Of a stretch of DNA of 63,542 nucleotides, positions 35,519 to 45,420 are shown one piece after another. How positions within the stretch are numbered: the first letter of the stretch is position 1; each line of letters begins with the position of its first letter. The notes under the pieces are model-generated. The model ran no database searches and was not told the DNA's origin. It saw only the letters and a program-made list of their open reading frames with translations. Origin of the DNA: CAZZKE01 sp964655005 (GTDB taxonomy: Bacteria > Pseudomonadota > Alphaproteobacteria > Rhodospirillales > JABHCV01); assembly GCA_964655005.1 (NCBI GenBank), contig CAZZKE010000010.1:1-63542 (forward strand). The letters run 5' to 3'. The translations under genes and the position numbers were made by a program.

Positions 35519-36385
35519 TTACTGGCCGCCCCCAAGCGAATAAACGTAAAGGGCGACCTGCTTGACACTGATATCGCCAAGACGATCAATCCAGGCCGGC
35601 ATGACGCCGTGCCGGGGCTTGGTTATTTGCGCCGTAATGGCCGCTTCGGTGTTGCCGTAAAAGGATATGCCGTCGGTCAGGTTGGGCGCCCCCAAATCGG
35701 TCGATCCCTTGCCATCCTCGCCGTGGCAGGCGGTGCACTGTTCGGCGAACAGGGGAGCGCCACGACTGGCGGCGGCGGCGTCAGCGGGACTGCCGGACAG
35801 GGACAATACATATTGGGCAACATCGCCAATTTGTTTGCGGTCCAGCATCTCGTCGCCCAGGAAATTGGGCATTTCGTTTTCACGGGCGTCGTCGTTGCCG
35901 GAACGGATACCGTATTTGACCGTGGTGTAGATATCTTCCTTGGTCCCGCCCCACAGCCAGTCATCATCCGCGAGGATCGGAAAGCCCGGCCTGCCGGAAC
36001 CTGCGGCGCCATGACAGGCGGCGCAGTTTTCGGCAAAAATAGATTTACCGCCGGCCATGGCGTAATTCATCAGTTGCTGGTCCTGGCCAATTTCATCGAT
36101 GCCCATGGCGGCGAACCTGTCGCTCCAGACCGACCGGCTTTTCTTCTGTTCGATAAGGTCCTGAACAAGGGCGGCGCGCGACGAATAACCCAGCAGGCCC
36201 TTGGTGTAGCCGGAAATACCCGGCCACGCCGGGTACAGCAGCCAATAAACCACGGCGAACAGGATGCATGCGTACATGGTGTAAAGCCACCACTTGGGCA
36301 TGGGCGTGTTCAGTTCCTTGATGCCGTCCCATTCATGGCCGGTGGTTTCCTGGCCGCTAAGCGGATCTATTTCCACATTTGCCAT
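35519..36385 (-). CDS. ccoP: cbb3-type cytochrome c oxidase subunit CcoP
   Basis: A 288-aa diheme cytochrome c. Residues about 31-53 form an N-terminal membrane helix after a cytoplasmic segment containing GHEWDGIKELNTPMPKWW. Heme motifs are CAACH (121-125) and CTACH (217-221), each in its own cytochrome domain. It passes electrons from soluble cytochromes to CcoN. Confidence 0.95.
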   Translation of the reverse strand: MANVEIDPLSGQETTGHEWDGIKELNTPMPKWWLYTMYACILFAVVYWLLYPAWPGISGYTKGLLGYSSRAALVQDLIEQKKSRSVWSDRFAAMGIDEIGQDQQLMNYAMAGGKSIFAENCAACHGAAGSGRPGFPILADDDWLWGGTKEDIYTTVKYGIRSGNDDARENEMPNFLGDEMLDRKQIGDVAQYVLSLSGSPADAAAASRGAPLFAEQCTACHGEDGKGSTDLGAPNLTDGISFYGNTEAAITAQITKPRHGVMPAWIDRLGDISVKQVALYVYSLGGGQ

Positions 36386-36388
36386 GAT

Positions 36389-36550
36389 TCAAGCTCCGTT
36401 TTTGTCATCCTTGAAGATGATATCGCCGTCATCTTCGAAGCGTTTCTTGTTGCCCGGCAGATAGGCCCACGCGACAATGCCGATGAACAGCAGCGTCATC
36501 CATACAACCCAGGTCGACCGGGCGAATTCGTACAGTTCCTGCAACGCCAT
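36389..36550 (-). CDS. ccoQ: cbb3-type cytochrome c oxidase subunit CcoQ
   Basis: A 53-aa protein, read from ATG36550 to TGA36389, that fills the gap between ccoO and ccoP. It has one membrane helix (STWVVWMTLLFIGIVAWAYL) followed by a charged tail (PGNKKRFEDDGDIIFKDD), as in CcoQ. It stabilises the oxidase in other bacteria. Confidence 0.92.
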   Translation of the reverse strand: MALQELYEFARSTWVVWMTLLFIGIVAWAYLPGNKKRFEDDGDIIFKDDKNGA

Positions 36551-36559
36551 GTTTGCCTC

Positions 36560-37279
36560 CTACCGGTTGGACATTTCGGGCTTATAGGTCGTGAAATCGA
36601 CCATTCGTCCCAGTATTTGCAGGTAGGCAATCAGGGCGTCCAGTTCGGTTACCCGGTCCGGGTCGCCATCAAAATCACCGATGGCGGCCTTCGGATAACG
36701 CGCCAGGAAGGCATCGACATCGCCATTTTCGCCGTTTGCCTGGACCGCTATGTCGTTCAGCGCGCTGCTAACCTGATCGTCGCTATAAGGCACGCCGACC
36801 ATCCTCAGGGTCAGCAGGTGATCGCGAATATTGAGATACGCCAGTTCCCGGTCGGCCATGAAGGAATATCCGGGCATGATCGATTCCGGAACGACACTGC
36901 GCGGATCTTTCAAGTGCGCCGCATGCCAGTCGTTGGAATATTTGCCGCCGACTCGCGCCAAATCCGGCCCGGTACGCTTGGAACCCCACTGGAAAGGATG
37001 GTCGTACATACTTTCCGCCGCCAGGGAATAATTGCCGTAGCGTTCCTTTTCATCACGGAACGGGCGAATCATCTGGCTGTGGCACAAATAACAGCCCTCG
37101 CGCACATATATATTGCGGCCAAGCTGTTCCAGCGGCGAATAAGGGCGGACGCCATCGACCTTTTCGATGGTGCTGTCCAGGGTGTAAAGCGGGACGATCT
37201 CGACCAGGCCGCCAATGGAAATAGTCACCAGAATCGCGGCGATCAGAAGGATGACATTTTTTTCAAGTAATTGTTGCAT
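36560..37279 (-). CDS. ccoO: cbb3-type cytochrome c oxidase subunit CcoO
   Basis: A 239-aa monoheme cytochrome c with an N-terminal membrane anchor (about residues 9-30) and the heme motif CYLCH (63-67) in YVREGCYLCHSQMIRPF. The axial Met is probably in ESIMPGYSFM. It lies 11 bp after ccoN. Confidence 0.95.
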   Translation of the reverse strand: MQQLLEKNVILLIAAILVTISIGGLVEIVPLYTLDSTIEKVDGVRPYSPLEQLGRNIYVREGCYLCHSQMIRPFRDEKERYGNYSLAAESMYDHPFQWGSKRTGPDLARVGGKYSNDWHAAHLKDPRSVVPESIMPGYSFMADRELAYLNIRDHLLTLRMVGVPYSDDQVSSALNDIAVQANGENGDVDAFLARYPKAAIGDFDGDPDRVTELDALIAYLQILGRMVDFTTYKPEMSNR

Positions 37280-37290
37280 TGCCTTTTCCC

Positions 37291-38766
37291 TTATCCCCTG
37301 GCGCCGGCCGTCGCCGGGGCGCCGTCCATGGCCGGCTCGTCACGGATATGCCCCTTCATGGTCCGGACCAGATTGTAGGCCATCAGGATCGCACCCGACA
37401 GGAACAGGATGCCGCCGGTGCCCCGGATCAGGTAATAGGGATGCATGGCCTCGACCGATTCGATGAACGAATATTGCAGGAAGCCCAGTTCATCGTAGGA
37501 CCGCCACATCAGCCCCTGCATTATGCCCGATACCCACATGGACGAGATGTAAAGCACGATGCCGATCGTCGACAGCCAGAAATGGGTGTTGACCAGGCGC
37601 AGCGAATACAGCCGTTCGCGGTTCCACAGCTTGGGCACGAAAAAGTACAGTGCGCCAAATGTAATCAGGGCGTTCCAGCCGAGCGCGCCGGAATGTACGT
37701 GGCCGATGGTCCAGTCGGTATAGTGGCTAAGCGCGTTAACCGCCTTGATCGACATCAGCGGGCCTTCGAAGGTGCTCATGCCATAAAAGCCGACGGAGGT
37801 CACCAGGAAGCGCAGGACCGGGTCGGTGCGCAGCTTGTCCCAGGCCCCCGACAGGGTCATGAAACCGTTTATCATACCGCCCCACGACGGCATCCACAGC
37901 ATCACCGAAAACGTCATGCCCAGGGTCTGCGCCCAATCGGGCAGGGCGGTGTAGTGCAGGTGATGCGGCCCGGCCCATACATACAGGAAGCTGATTGCCC
38001 AGAAATGCACCACCGACAGGCGGTAGGAATAGACCGGCCGGTTGGCCTGTTTGGGGATCAGATAATACATCATGCCAAGGAACCCGGCGGTCAGCAGGAA
38101 GCCGACGGCGTTATGGCCGTACCACCACTGGGTCATGGCGTCCTGGACGCCGCTCCACAGGATATAGCTCTTGGCCCCGGTGAAAGACACCGGCACCGCC
38201 AGATTATTGACGATATGCAGCATGGCGATGGTAATGATGAAGGCCAGATAGAACCAGTTGGCGACGTAAATATGAGATTCCCTGCGGATGTACACGGTGC
38301 CCGCGAAAATCACCAGATAGGCCACCCAGACAATCGTCAGCCACAGGTCGATGAACCATTCCGGTTCGGCGTATTCCTTGCTTTGGGAATATCCCAGCAC
38401 GTAACTGACCGCCGCCATGACGATAAACAGCTGATAGCCCCAGAACACGAAATGCGCCAGTCCGGAACCACCGAACAGCGCCACCCGACCGGTCCGCTGT
38501 ACGATGTATAACGACGAGCCAATCAGGATGTTGCCGCCGAAGGCGAACACAACCGCCGAGGTGTGGACCGGACGCAGCCGCCCGAAAGAAGTCCATTCCA
38601 GATCCAGGTTAAGCGCCGGAAAGGCCAGTTGGAAGGCGATTATGACACCGACCAGCATGCCGATAACGCCCCAGAAGATCGTCGCGACGATAAATTTCCG
38701 GATAGCCTCGTCGTGGTATGCAGGTATAGCGAGCGCTGGCGTTGCGGGACCGTTTTGATCGGTCAT
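37291..38766 (-). CDS. ccoN: cbb3-type cytochrome c oxidase subunit CcoN
   Basis: A 491-aa heme-copper oxidase catalytic subunit with about 12 membrane helices and conserved histidines for the hemes and CuB (WWYGHNAVGF; AGPHHLHYTALPDW; IGHVHSGALGW). The ATG has a GGAG ribosome binding site. It is the high-affinity terminal oxidase for microaerobic respiration and first gene of ccoNOQP. No FNR/FixK-type TTGAT-N4-ATCAA site was found upstream. Confidence 0.96.
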   Translation of the reverse strand: MTDQNGPATPALAIPAYHDEAIRKFIVATIFWGVIGMLVGVIIAFQLAFPALNLDLEWTSFGRLRPVHTSAVVFAFGGNILIGSSLYIVQRTGRVALFGGSGLAHFVFWGYQLFIVMAAVSYVLGYSQSKEYAEPEWFIDLWLTIVWVAYLVIFAGTVYIRRESHIYVANWFYLAFIITIAMLHIVNNLAVPVSFTGAKSYILWSGVQDAMTQWWYGHNAVGFLLTAGFLGMMYYLIPKQANRPVYSYRLSVVHFWAISFLYVWAGPHHLHYTALPDWAQTLGMTFSVMLWMPSWGGMINGFMTLSGAWDKLRTDPVLRFLVTSVGFYGMSTFEGPLMSIKAVNALSHYTDWTIGHVHSGALGWNALITFGALYFFVPKLWNRERLYSLRLVNTHFWLSTIGIVLYISSMWVSGIMQGLMWRSYDELGFLQYSFIESVEAMHPYYLIRGTGGILFLSGAILMAYNLVRTMKGHIRDEPAMDGAPATAGARG

Positions 38767-39039
38767 TGTTAGGCTCCGTTTTTGGCGTTCCTATGGGGGT
38801 TCAAGCCGTTAGTCGTAAATACACAATACTTTCTGTAAAACATCCGGGCGGATAATTCAAGTAAGTTAGAATAAGAATACTTATACCAAATAGCACTAAT
38901 CTAATTACCCGTGAGGATCGCCTCGATGGCCCGCCAGCAAGGCCGTCCCCATGGGGCCTGTAGTAGTTCAGATTGGTATTATTGCCCGAAAAGCCATATT
39001 TATTTTCGGTTCGATGGAAGAAACTTGGAGAGCCCCGGC
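38767..39039. promoter_or_regulatory. divergent region between ccoN and the SafE-like gene
   Basis: An AT-rich stretch of about 270 bp holding two copies of the ATACCAA core in opposite orientation (38883-38889 and 38974-38980), which could bound a REP-like unit. Promoters for ccoN and the SafE-like gene should lie here, but no clear motif was identified. Confidence 0.4.
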
Positions 39040-39810
39040 ATGACCGAACAGGACCTGATCTATTTGCTGGAGGCGGGGTACGCCCAATGCAAGGCGGCGG
39101 CTATCGGCAACGGCGGCGCCATTGGCTCGCTGTTTATCGCCGGACTGGCCGGCGGCGTTACCCATTGTATGGGCATGTGCGGCCCCTTTGTGCTGTCCCA
39201 GGTAACGGTGCGCCTGCAAGGCAAACCGGCGGCGACGATGACCGAAATGCACCGCCTGACCGGGGCGGCGCTGGCCCCGTACCATCTGGGCCGGCTGACC
39301 ACCTATATGGTTCTGGGCGCCGCCGCGGCGTTACTTTCCGGCGGCGTCATCGCGTTTAGCGGGGTTCGATATCTGGCCGCCGCCCTGCTGGTTTTCGCCG
39401 CCGTGTTTTTTCTTGCTTACGCCGCCCGCAGCCTGAAGGTGCCCTTGCCCGCTTTTTTTGGGAACAGGTCATCCGGATCAATTGGATTGCTCGGCCGCCT
39501 GACTCGCCCGCTGCTTGACCGCCCGACCGGCTGGCGCGGTTACGGGCTAGGTCTGGCGCTGGGTTTTTTGCCGTGCGGATTGCTGTATGGGGCGTTGGCG
39601 GCGGCGGCCTCTACCGGCGATCCTTTGGCCGGCGCCATGGGCATGGCCGCGTTCGCGTTCGGCACCATGCCGGCCCTGCTCGCCGTAGGTTTGATCGGGC
39701 GCCTGGCGGCGGTTCGATGGAATGCCGTGATGGCCGGAATCGGTCCGGCACTGCTGCTGGCCAACGGCGGCTTTCTGCTGCTTATGGCGTGGCGGACGCT
39801 CGGCCTGTAG
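39040..39810 (+). CDS. sulfite exporter TauE/SafE family membrane protein
   Basis: A 256-aa protein with about six membrane helices and two Cys motifs characteristic of the SafE/DsbD-like group: GVTHCMGMCGPF near the N-terminus and LGFLPCGLLYGAL in the middle. Such genes often accompany cco clusters and are thought to help copper or redox handling during cbb3 assembly. Transport of sulfite is not implied. ATG39040 has a GGAG ribosome binding site. The 3' end overlaps the convergent amidotransferase gene by 29 bp. Confidence 0.82.
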   Translation: MTEQDLIYLLEAGYAQCKAAAIGNGGAIGSLFIAGLAGGVTHCMGMCGPFVLSQVTVRLQGKPAATMTEMHRLTGAALAPYHLGRLTTYMVLGAAAALLSGGVIAFSGVRYLAAALLVFAAVFFLAYAARSLKVPLPAFFGNRSSGSIGLLGRLTRPLLDRPTGWRGYGLGLALGFLPCGLLYGALAAAASTGDPLAGAMGMAAFAFGTMPALLAVGLIGRLAAVRWNAVMAGIGPALLLANGGFLLLMAWRTLGL

Positions 39811-40504
39811 TGATCCCCAGAAAGTTTTCGATCAGCCGTAAACCGTTTGCCGTTTCGGTGAATTTTTCGGCTATTTCCGGGTGGGAAACCCGCCATCCGG
39901 CGGCCATGGCCAGAACCGTCGCTTCGGGGTGGAACTGGGTCGAATACCAACCGCCGCCATGATCCAGGGCGGCGACACCGGCCCGCCGGTGACCGGCTAA
40001 AAGTCCGGCGCCGCCGGGGACTTCCGCGACGTGTTCCTGATTGCTGAAATGAAATTCCGCGGTTGGCCCGAAGCCCGCGAACAACGGCGAGGCCAGGCCG
40101 TCTTCGTTCAGGCTTACCGATTCGGTGCCGGCGATAAATCCGCCCGGCAATTTTTCCACCGCCGCACCCGCCGAATGACAGATCATCTGGTGGCCGCCGC
40201 AGATGGCCAGCAGTGGTTTTTCGCTGCTGCGGAGTTTATCCAGCCAGCGGTATATTTCGGTCTGCCAGGAAAAACCGTCATGGATTGAATTGTAACTGCC
40301 GCCCAGGATGAAGGCGTCGCCGTCGCCGGGGTCGGGAACCGCTTCGCCTTCGGCGGCCCGGTAGCCACGGATCGAAACCCCCGGCAGATAACCGAACGCG
40401 TTTTCGAACCACACACATTCGTTGTCGCCGCCGTCCAGGCCGGCATATTCCGAACGGTCGTAAGAGCCCGGCTCGCCCAGGATGGATATGAAACAAAGCC
40501 TCAT
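39782..40504 (-). CDS. class I glutamine amidotransferase domain protein
   Basis: A 240-aa protein with the triad setting of GATase-1: nucleophile Cys in AICGGHQM and the His-Glu pair in QFHPEA. It is related to stand-alone GMP synthase-like amidotransferases, whose partner or substrate is often unknown. No synthetase domain is fused. Convergent with the SafE-like gene. Confidence 0.82.
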   Translation of the reverse strand: MRLCFISILGEPGSYDRSEYAGLDGGDNECVWFENAFGYLPGVSIRGYRAAEGEAVPDPGDGDAFILGGSYNSIHDGFSWQTEIYRWLDKLRSSEKPLLAICGGHQMICHSAGAAVEKLPGGFIAGTESVSLNEDGLASPLFAGFGPTAEFHFSNQEHVAEVPGGAGLLAGHRRAGVAALDHGGGWYSTQFHPEATVLAMAAGWRVSHPEIAEKFTETANGLRLIENFLGITTGRASATP

Positions 40505-40612
40505 TTTCTGCTTTCACGCACTACCGGGCGGAAGATCGCCATCGACGCCAACCGCCATACTTTCAGGGAAAGATGAAATCTGCAATATTGAGGTCGTAAA
40601 TAATCCGGGAGA

Positions 40613-42271
40613 ATGATCTTGGTGACGGACGATAACATCTATGAACGGGACTTGCAGAAGCGTCCGGCGAATTTCCGACCGCTATCGCCGGTCAGTTTCC
40701 TGGACTGGGCGGCGCGGGTCTACCCGGACAAGACGGCGGTGATCCATGGTGGCCTCAGGTACACCTGGCGGCAGTTTCGGGGGCGCTGCAACAGGCTGGC
40801 CGGGGCCTTGCAAAAACGCGGCATCGGTCCCGGCGATACGGTCTCGGTGATGTCGCCCAACACGCCGGCCATGCTGGAAGCCCATTACGGCATTCCGATG
40901 TCGGGCGCCGTGCTCAATGCCCTGAATTTCCGGCTCGACGCCCCGACCCTGGCCTTCATCCTGGAACACGGCGAAGCCAAAATGCTGATTACCGACTGGG
41001 AATTTTCCGCCGTCGTCAAGGAAGCCTTGCGAATCCTTGACCGCCGGATCGCCGTTATCGACATTGACGACCCGCTGGCCGATGGCGGCGAGTTGATCGG
41101 CGAGACCGACTACGAGGCATTCCTGGCCGAGGGCGACGACGGATTCCGGTGGATACCGCCCGAAGATGAATGGCAGGCGATCGCGCTTAACTACACCTCG
41201 GGCACCACCGGCAATCCCAAGGGAGTCGTCTATCACCATCGCGGTGCGTTCCTGAACGCCATGGGCAACGCCCTGGTGTTCGGGCTGGATCATCGTTCGG
41301 TTTATCTGTGGACCCTGCCGATGTTCCACTGCAACGGCTGGACCTATACCTGGGCGGTGACGGCGGTCGGCGGAACGCATGTCTGCCTGCGCGAAACCGA
41401 TCCTGGAAAAATATACCCGGCGATCCGTGACCACCGGGTCACTCATATGTGTGGGGCGCCGATTGTCTTGAACGCGCTGGCCCACGCGCCCGACGATATC
41501 AAGGTCGGCTTCGAACATACGGTAGAGGTCGCCACCGGCGGCGCCGCGCCGCCCAGCGCGGTGATCGCCGCCATGGAGCGTCTGGGTTTTCGCATTACCC
41601 ATTTATATGGCCTGACCGAAAGTTACGGCCCGGCCGCCTATTGCGCCTGGCAGGACGACTGGGACATCCTGGACCCGGACGGCAAGGCGCGAAGGATGTC
41701 CCGCCAGGGGGTGCGCTATCCGACCATGTTCGATCAGGACGTTATCGACCCGGAAACCATGCGGGCGGTCCCCGCCGACGGCAAGACCATGGGCGAACTT
41801 ATGCTGACCGGCAACACGGTCATGAAGGGCTATCTGAAAAACCCCGAGGCCTCGGAAACGGCGCTGGCCGGCGGCTGGTTTCACACCGGCGATTTGGGGG
41901 TGGTGCATCCGGACGGCTATGTCGAAATCAAGGACCGTTCGAAAGACATCATAATTTCCGGCGGCGAGAATATCTCATCGCTGGAAATCGAGGAATGCCT
42001 GTATCGGCACCCCCTGGTCATGGAAGCCGCCGTGGTCGCCGCGCCGGATGAAAAATGGGGCGAAACGCCGTGCGCCTTCGTCACCGCCAAACCGGGCAGC
42101 GAATCCGCGATCGGCGAAGCCGACCTGATTGCGTGGTGCCGCGATAACATGGCCCACTTCAAGACGCCGGGCAAAATAGTCTTCGGCCCGCTGCCGAAAA
42201 CCTCGACCGGGAAAATTCAGAAGTACCTGCTGCGCCGGCGGGCCGGCGGCGGCGATCACGGCCAGGCTTAG
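40613..42271 (+). CDS. acyl-CoA synthetase (AMP-forming)
   Basis: A 552-aa ANL-family ligase with the P-loop YTSGTTGNPKG, the A5 motif YGLTESYG, HTGDLGVVHPDGY and IISGGENISSLEIE in the hinge, and the catalytic Lys in PKTSTGKIQKYLLR. It resembles the medium-chain/DmdB-type acyl-CoA synthetases. The substrate cannot be read. A CGGGAGA ribosome binding site precedes the ATG. The downstream gene converges, with 8 bp between stops. Confidence 0.9.
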   Translation: MILVTDDNIYERDLQKRPANFRPLSPVSFLDWAARVYPDKTAVIHGGLRYTWRQFRGRCNRLAGALQKRGIGPGDTVSVMSPNTPAMLEAHYGIPMSGAVLNALNFRLDAPTLAFILEHGEAKMLITDWEFSAVVKEALRILDRRIAVIDIDDPLADGGELIGETDYEAFLAEGDDGFRWIPPEDEWQAIALNYTSGTTGNPKGVVYHHRGAFLNAMGNALVFGLDHRSVYLWTLPMFHCNGWTYTWAVTAVGGTHVCLRETDPGKIYPAIRDHRVTHMCGAPIVLNALAHAPDDIKVGFEHTVEVATGGAAPPSAVIAAMERLGFRITHLYGLTESYGPAAYCAWQDDWDILDPDGKARRMSRQGVRYPTMFDQDVIDPETMRAVPADGKTMGELMLTGNTVMKGYLKNPEASETALAGGWFHTGDLGVVHPDGYVEIKDRSKDIIISGGENISSLEIEECLYRHPLVMEAAVVAAPDEKWGETPCAFVTAKPGSESAIGEADLIAWCRDNMAHFKTPGKIVFGPLPKTSTGKIQKYLLRRRAGGGDHGQA

Positions 42272-42279
42272 CCGCAGTA

Positions 42280-43083
42280 TTAATTGTTTACCGGGTCGGG
42301 CGGATATGACCGCGTCTCGCCGCCGACCGAACGGGTGAAAACAAAAATGCCGTCTTTGACGTTGCGGATAACGGCGATATCCGGAAGTTCATCGACAAAC
42401 ATCGTGGCGGCGGCGGGATTGAATTCCAGGGCTACCTGATGATTGAAGCCGCGCTGGATATGGCACGGGATACCACGCCAGACGCCGGAGATCGGGCGGT
42501 GTACATGGCCGAAAATCATCAGGTCCGGCAGGCGCCGTTGCAGCACTTCCCAAAGCGGCTCGGAATCCCTGAGCATGATCGCGTCCATGGCGGGTATGCC
42601 CAGTTCGAAGGGTGGATGATGGTTGGCGACAATTAACCGTTTGGCGGCCGGTGTGGCGGCAATTTCGGCGTCCAGCCAACGCAATCGCGTCTCGCATAAC
42701 CGACCGATATGATCGCCGGGAACGTCGTTCAGGGAATCCAGGCAGAGAATTCGGGCAACATCGCTTTCCAGCACAAACTGGAAAAAACCGCCTTCGATTT
42801 CGGGTGTGTCGGGAAAGACTTCGCGAAACGGCGCCCGGCTATCGTGGTTGCCCATCATCAGGAAAACCGGAATTGCAAGCGGCGCCAGGGCCTCTTTCAG
42901 CATTTCGTAGGAAGCCTTGTCGCCATAGTGGGTCAGGTCGCCGGTGGCCAGCACGAATTCGGCGTCGCCGTGGTCGGCATTAATCAGCCGGACGCCGCCG
43001 TCCAGGCGGTCGGAAGGCTTCATGCCATATAGCGACTCGCCGCCGGGGACCAGGTGGGTATCGGTAATCTGAATAAAGTTCAT
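42280..43083 (-). CDS. CpdA/GpdQ-like metallophosphodiesterase
   Basis: A 267-aa calcineurin-like phosphodiesterase with all five metal motifs: DTHL, ATGDLTHYGD, MGNHDS, ANHHPP and FGHVHRP. This is the family of cAMP phosphodiesterase CpdA and glycerophosphodiesterase GpdQ. The start is ATG43083 (MNFIQITDTHL); the longer frame has no family sequence. It is the last gene of a Ugp-like transporter operon, so cleavage of imported glycerophosphodiesters to glycerol-3-phosphate is the favoured role (inferred). Confidence 0.85.
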   Translation of the reverse strand: MNFIQITDTHLVPGGESLYGMKPSDRLDGGVRLINADHGDAEFVLATGDLTHYGDKASYEMLKEALAPLAIPVFLMMGNHDSRAPFREVFPDTPEIEGGFFQFVLESDVARILCLDSLNDVPGDHIGRLCETRLRWLDAEIAATPAAKRLIVANHHPPFELGIPAMDAIMLRDSEPLWEVLQRRLPDLMIFGHVHRPISGVWRGIPCHIQRGFNHQVALEFNPAAATMFVDELPDIAVIRNVKDGIFVFTRSVGGETRSYPPDPVNN

Positions 43084-43158
43084 GGCCGTTTTTCTTCTGA
43101 AATGGTGGAAAAATACCGGGGAGCGGCGAGGCGCCACCCCCCGGCAAGGTCTTGATCG

Positions 43159-44400
43159 TCAGTTTTTAGGCATCAGGTCGTTAACTTCCGCCACCAGTTC
43201 TTCCTGCACATCTTTCATGTTGTCCTTGTCACCGACGACGATGCCTTCGATGCCGTCGTAGATAACCTGGGTGATGGCCAGTCCGTTGTCGCCGGGATAG
43301 GCCAGCCAGTCACGCAACAAAGGCAACTGGCGAACCGCCGTTTCCTTGTTCGGGTTGCGCTTGTAGAAATCCGCCAGAATAATTTCGTTGGCGGCCTTGT
43401 TCGGCGGCATATAGCCGGTGGTTTCGGCGACCGCTGCGGCGCCGACGCCGGAAGTGATGAATTTAATGAATGTCCAGGCGGCGGCCAGACGTTCCGGGTC
43501 CTTGGAGGTCGATACCAGCAGGGCGGCGTTGCCACCCGCCGGCAGTCCCTTCGGGCTACCGTCGATGCCCGGGAACTCGTTGGTTTTTAGTTCGAAATCG
43601 CCCTTGGCGCGTTCGACGGAGCCAAGCGCCGAAGTCGACCAGAACATCATGCCGATTTCGCCGGCGGAAAATGCCGCCAGAGCGTCTTTCCACGACAGGT
43701 TCTGCATTTCACAACCCCGGAAGATTTTCTTCATGGTATTCAGGGCGATCAGGCCTTCCTTGCCGTCGAAGTTGACTTTGCGGTTTTCGATGATCGGCTT
43801 GTCCTGGCTCCACATCAGCGCTTGCATGAACCAGTTGCCGGTAATGTTCCAGCCCCAGAATAACGGGTTTTTAACGCCGTTGGCCTTCATCTTGCGGCAC
43901 ATGCCGACGACTTCCTCCCAGGTTTCCGGCAGCTTGTCGGTGCCTGATTTTCGGACCAGATCCATGTTGTAATAGCCGACCGGCAGCGATACCGAGAACG
44001 GCAGTCCATAAACCTTGCCATTGAAGGTGGACAGCGACAGCATTGCCTTGTGGTAACCTTCCTTGGTGAAATTGGCTTCCTTGGCGATGAACGGTTCGAG
44101 CGATCTGGCGATACCCTTATCGACCAGAATGGCCTGACGGTTCAGGCCCTGCATGGTTACGTCCGGCAGGTTGCCGGAGACCGCCTCGCGCAGGATGATA
44201 TTGGCGCCTTCTTCATAGTTTTCGTAGCTGGCCCGAAATTTCACCTGAATATCCGGATGCGCCTTCTTGAAATCCTTCATGATTTTCTCGTAAGTCACAT
44301 CGAAAAGATGGCTGTACGGGTATCCGACTTCGATTTCGACGGCCAGCGTCGGCGTCGTATACAAGACCGCCGCCGCGGCCAGGGAAAGTATGCGTTTCAT
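43159..44400 (-). CDS. ABC transporter extracellular solute-binding protein, UgpB-like
   Basis: A 413-aa protein with a signal peptide (MKRILSLAAAAVLYTTPTLA, then VEI) and a type-2 (family 1) binding-protein fold (FKKAHPDIQVKF; GNLPDVTMQGLNRQA; YGLPFSVSLPVGYYN). It is encoded with two CUT1-type permeases and a MalK/UgpC-type ATPase, and next to a phosphodiesterase, in a phosphorus-related island. Glycerol-3-phosphate or glycerophosphodiesters are the best-guess ligands; a sugar cannot be excluded. Confidence 0.82.
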   Translation of the reverse strand: MKRILSLAAAAVLYTTPTLAVEIEVGYPYSHLFDVTYEKIMKDFKKAHPDIQVKFRASYENYEEGANIILREAVSGNLPDVTMQGLNRQAILVDKGIARSLEPFIAKEANFTKEGYHKAMLSLSTFNGKVYGLPFSVSLPVGYYNMDLVRKSGTDKLPETWEEVVGMCRKMKANGVKNPLFWGWNITGNWFMQALMWSQDKPIIENRKVNFDGKEGLIALNTMKKIFRGCEMQNLSWKDALAAFSAGEIGMMFWSTSALGSVERAKGDFELKTNEFPGIDGSPKGLPAGGNAALLVSTSKDPERLAAAWTFIKFITSGVGAAAVAETTGYMPPNKAANEIILADFYKRNPNKETAVRQLPLLRDWLAYPGDNGLAITQVIYDGIEGIVVGDKDNMKDVQEELVAEVNDLMPKN

Positions 44401-44523
44401 TGGTGTTTGCTCCACTTGTTAAAATTCGTTCGTTGAACCAAGGGCCGGGGCCGTCTCGGCGGCCTGCCGACCCATCTCACACCCCGTGTTTCGGGGATTT
44501 CACGGCGCCCGTTTCCGGGCGGT

Positions 44524-45420
44524 CTATTTCATGCCGGTCAAGGTGATGCCTTCGATAAATCGCCTTTGAGCCAGCAGGAAGGCGATAATCAGGGGGGTCA
44601 CGATAACCGTCGCCGTCGCCATCATCGGCCCCCAGTCCGAACCATCCGAGCCGCCCCGGAACTCGCGCATGCCCAGGGGCGGCGTATACAGGTCGCGATT
44701 TCCGGTAATGGCGAAACGGGGCCAGAAATAATCGTTCCAATGGGCCACCACCGAGAAAATGGCGAACGCCAGCAAGGCCGGTATCGCCGTCGGCAACATG
44801 ACTTTCCAGATGATTCCAAATTCGGTCATGCCGTCCATGCGCGCCGCGTCGATCAGGTCATCGGGCACGGTCATGAAAAATTGCCGCATGAGAAATATGC
44901 CGAACACCGATATCGTCCAGGGGATGATGAGCGATGCGTAGGTATCGGTCAGGCCGGCCTTCGCCAGCATGATGTATATCGGCAGCGCGATGGCGTGGAC
45001 CGGGATCAACAGGCAGAACATGACCATGGCGAAGACGAAATCCCGGCCCCAAAACCGGAGCTTCGAGAGCGCGTAAGCGCAGGGCAGGGCGACAACCACC
45101 TGGATCAGAAAAATTGATGCGGTAACGATCAGGCCGTTGAGAAGGTACCTTAGCAGCGGCGCCTTCTTGAAGGCCTGGGTGTAATTGAAAATGAACGGTG
45201 TTTTCAGGCACGCAGGCTTCGGATTACCCAGCTTGACGCAGTATTCGTCGACCACTTTTTCCTGGGTGCCGAAATATCCACCGGTGTTGGTTTCTATTTC
45301 CTTTTGCGATTTCAGCGAATAACTGGTCATCACGTAGAACGGCAGGATGACGATCAGCGCGCCGATAATAAGGACGGCGTGTTTAAGCGCTTCGCGAAAT
45401 GGAAATGATTGTCCGGTCAT
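44524..45420 (-). CDS. ABC transporter permease, UgpE-like
   Basis: A 298-aa CUT1 permease with six membrane helices and the EAA-like coupling loop (DDLIDAARMDGMTEFGIIWKVMLPTAIPAL). The real start is ATG45420, overlapping the upstream permease stop (ATGA). The longer open frame is spurious. The first periplasmic loop is expanded and contains two Cys (DEYCVKLGNPKPACLK) that could form a disulphide. Confidence 0.87.
   Translation of the reverse strand: MTGQSFPFREALKHAVLIIGALIVILPFYVMTSYSLKSQKEIETNTGGYFGTQEKVVDEYCVKLGNPKPACLKTPFIFNYTQAFKKAPLLRYLLNGLIVTASIFLIQVVVALPCAYALSKLRFWGRDFVFAMVMFCLLIPVHAIALPIYIMLAKAGLTDTYASLIIPWTISVFGIFLMRQFFMTVPDDLIDAARMDGMTEFGIIWKVMLPTAIPALLAFAIFSVVAHWNDYFWPRFAITGNRDLYTPPLGMREFRGGSDGSDWGPMMATATVIVTPLIIAFLLAQRRFIEGITLTGMK

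Noticed and set aside
35318..37270. 650-aa plus-strand open frame opposite ccoP, ccoQ and ccoO
   Set aside because: A codon-position shadow of the cbb3 genes, which have diagnostic heme motifs on the other strand.
38767..38930. FNR/FixK box before ccoN
   Set aside because: I looked on both strands for TTGAT-N4-ATCAA or close variants and found none convincing. Control may act through another regulator or from sequence I cannot recognise.
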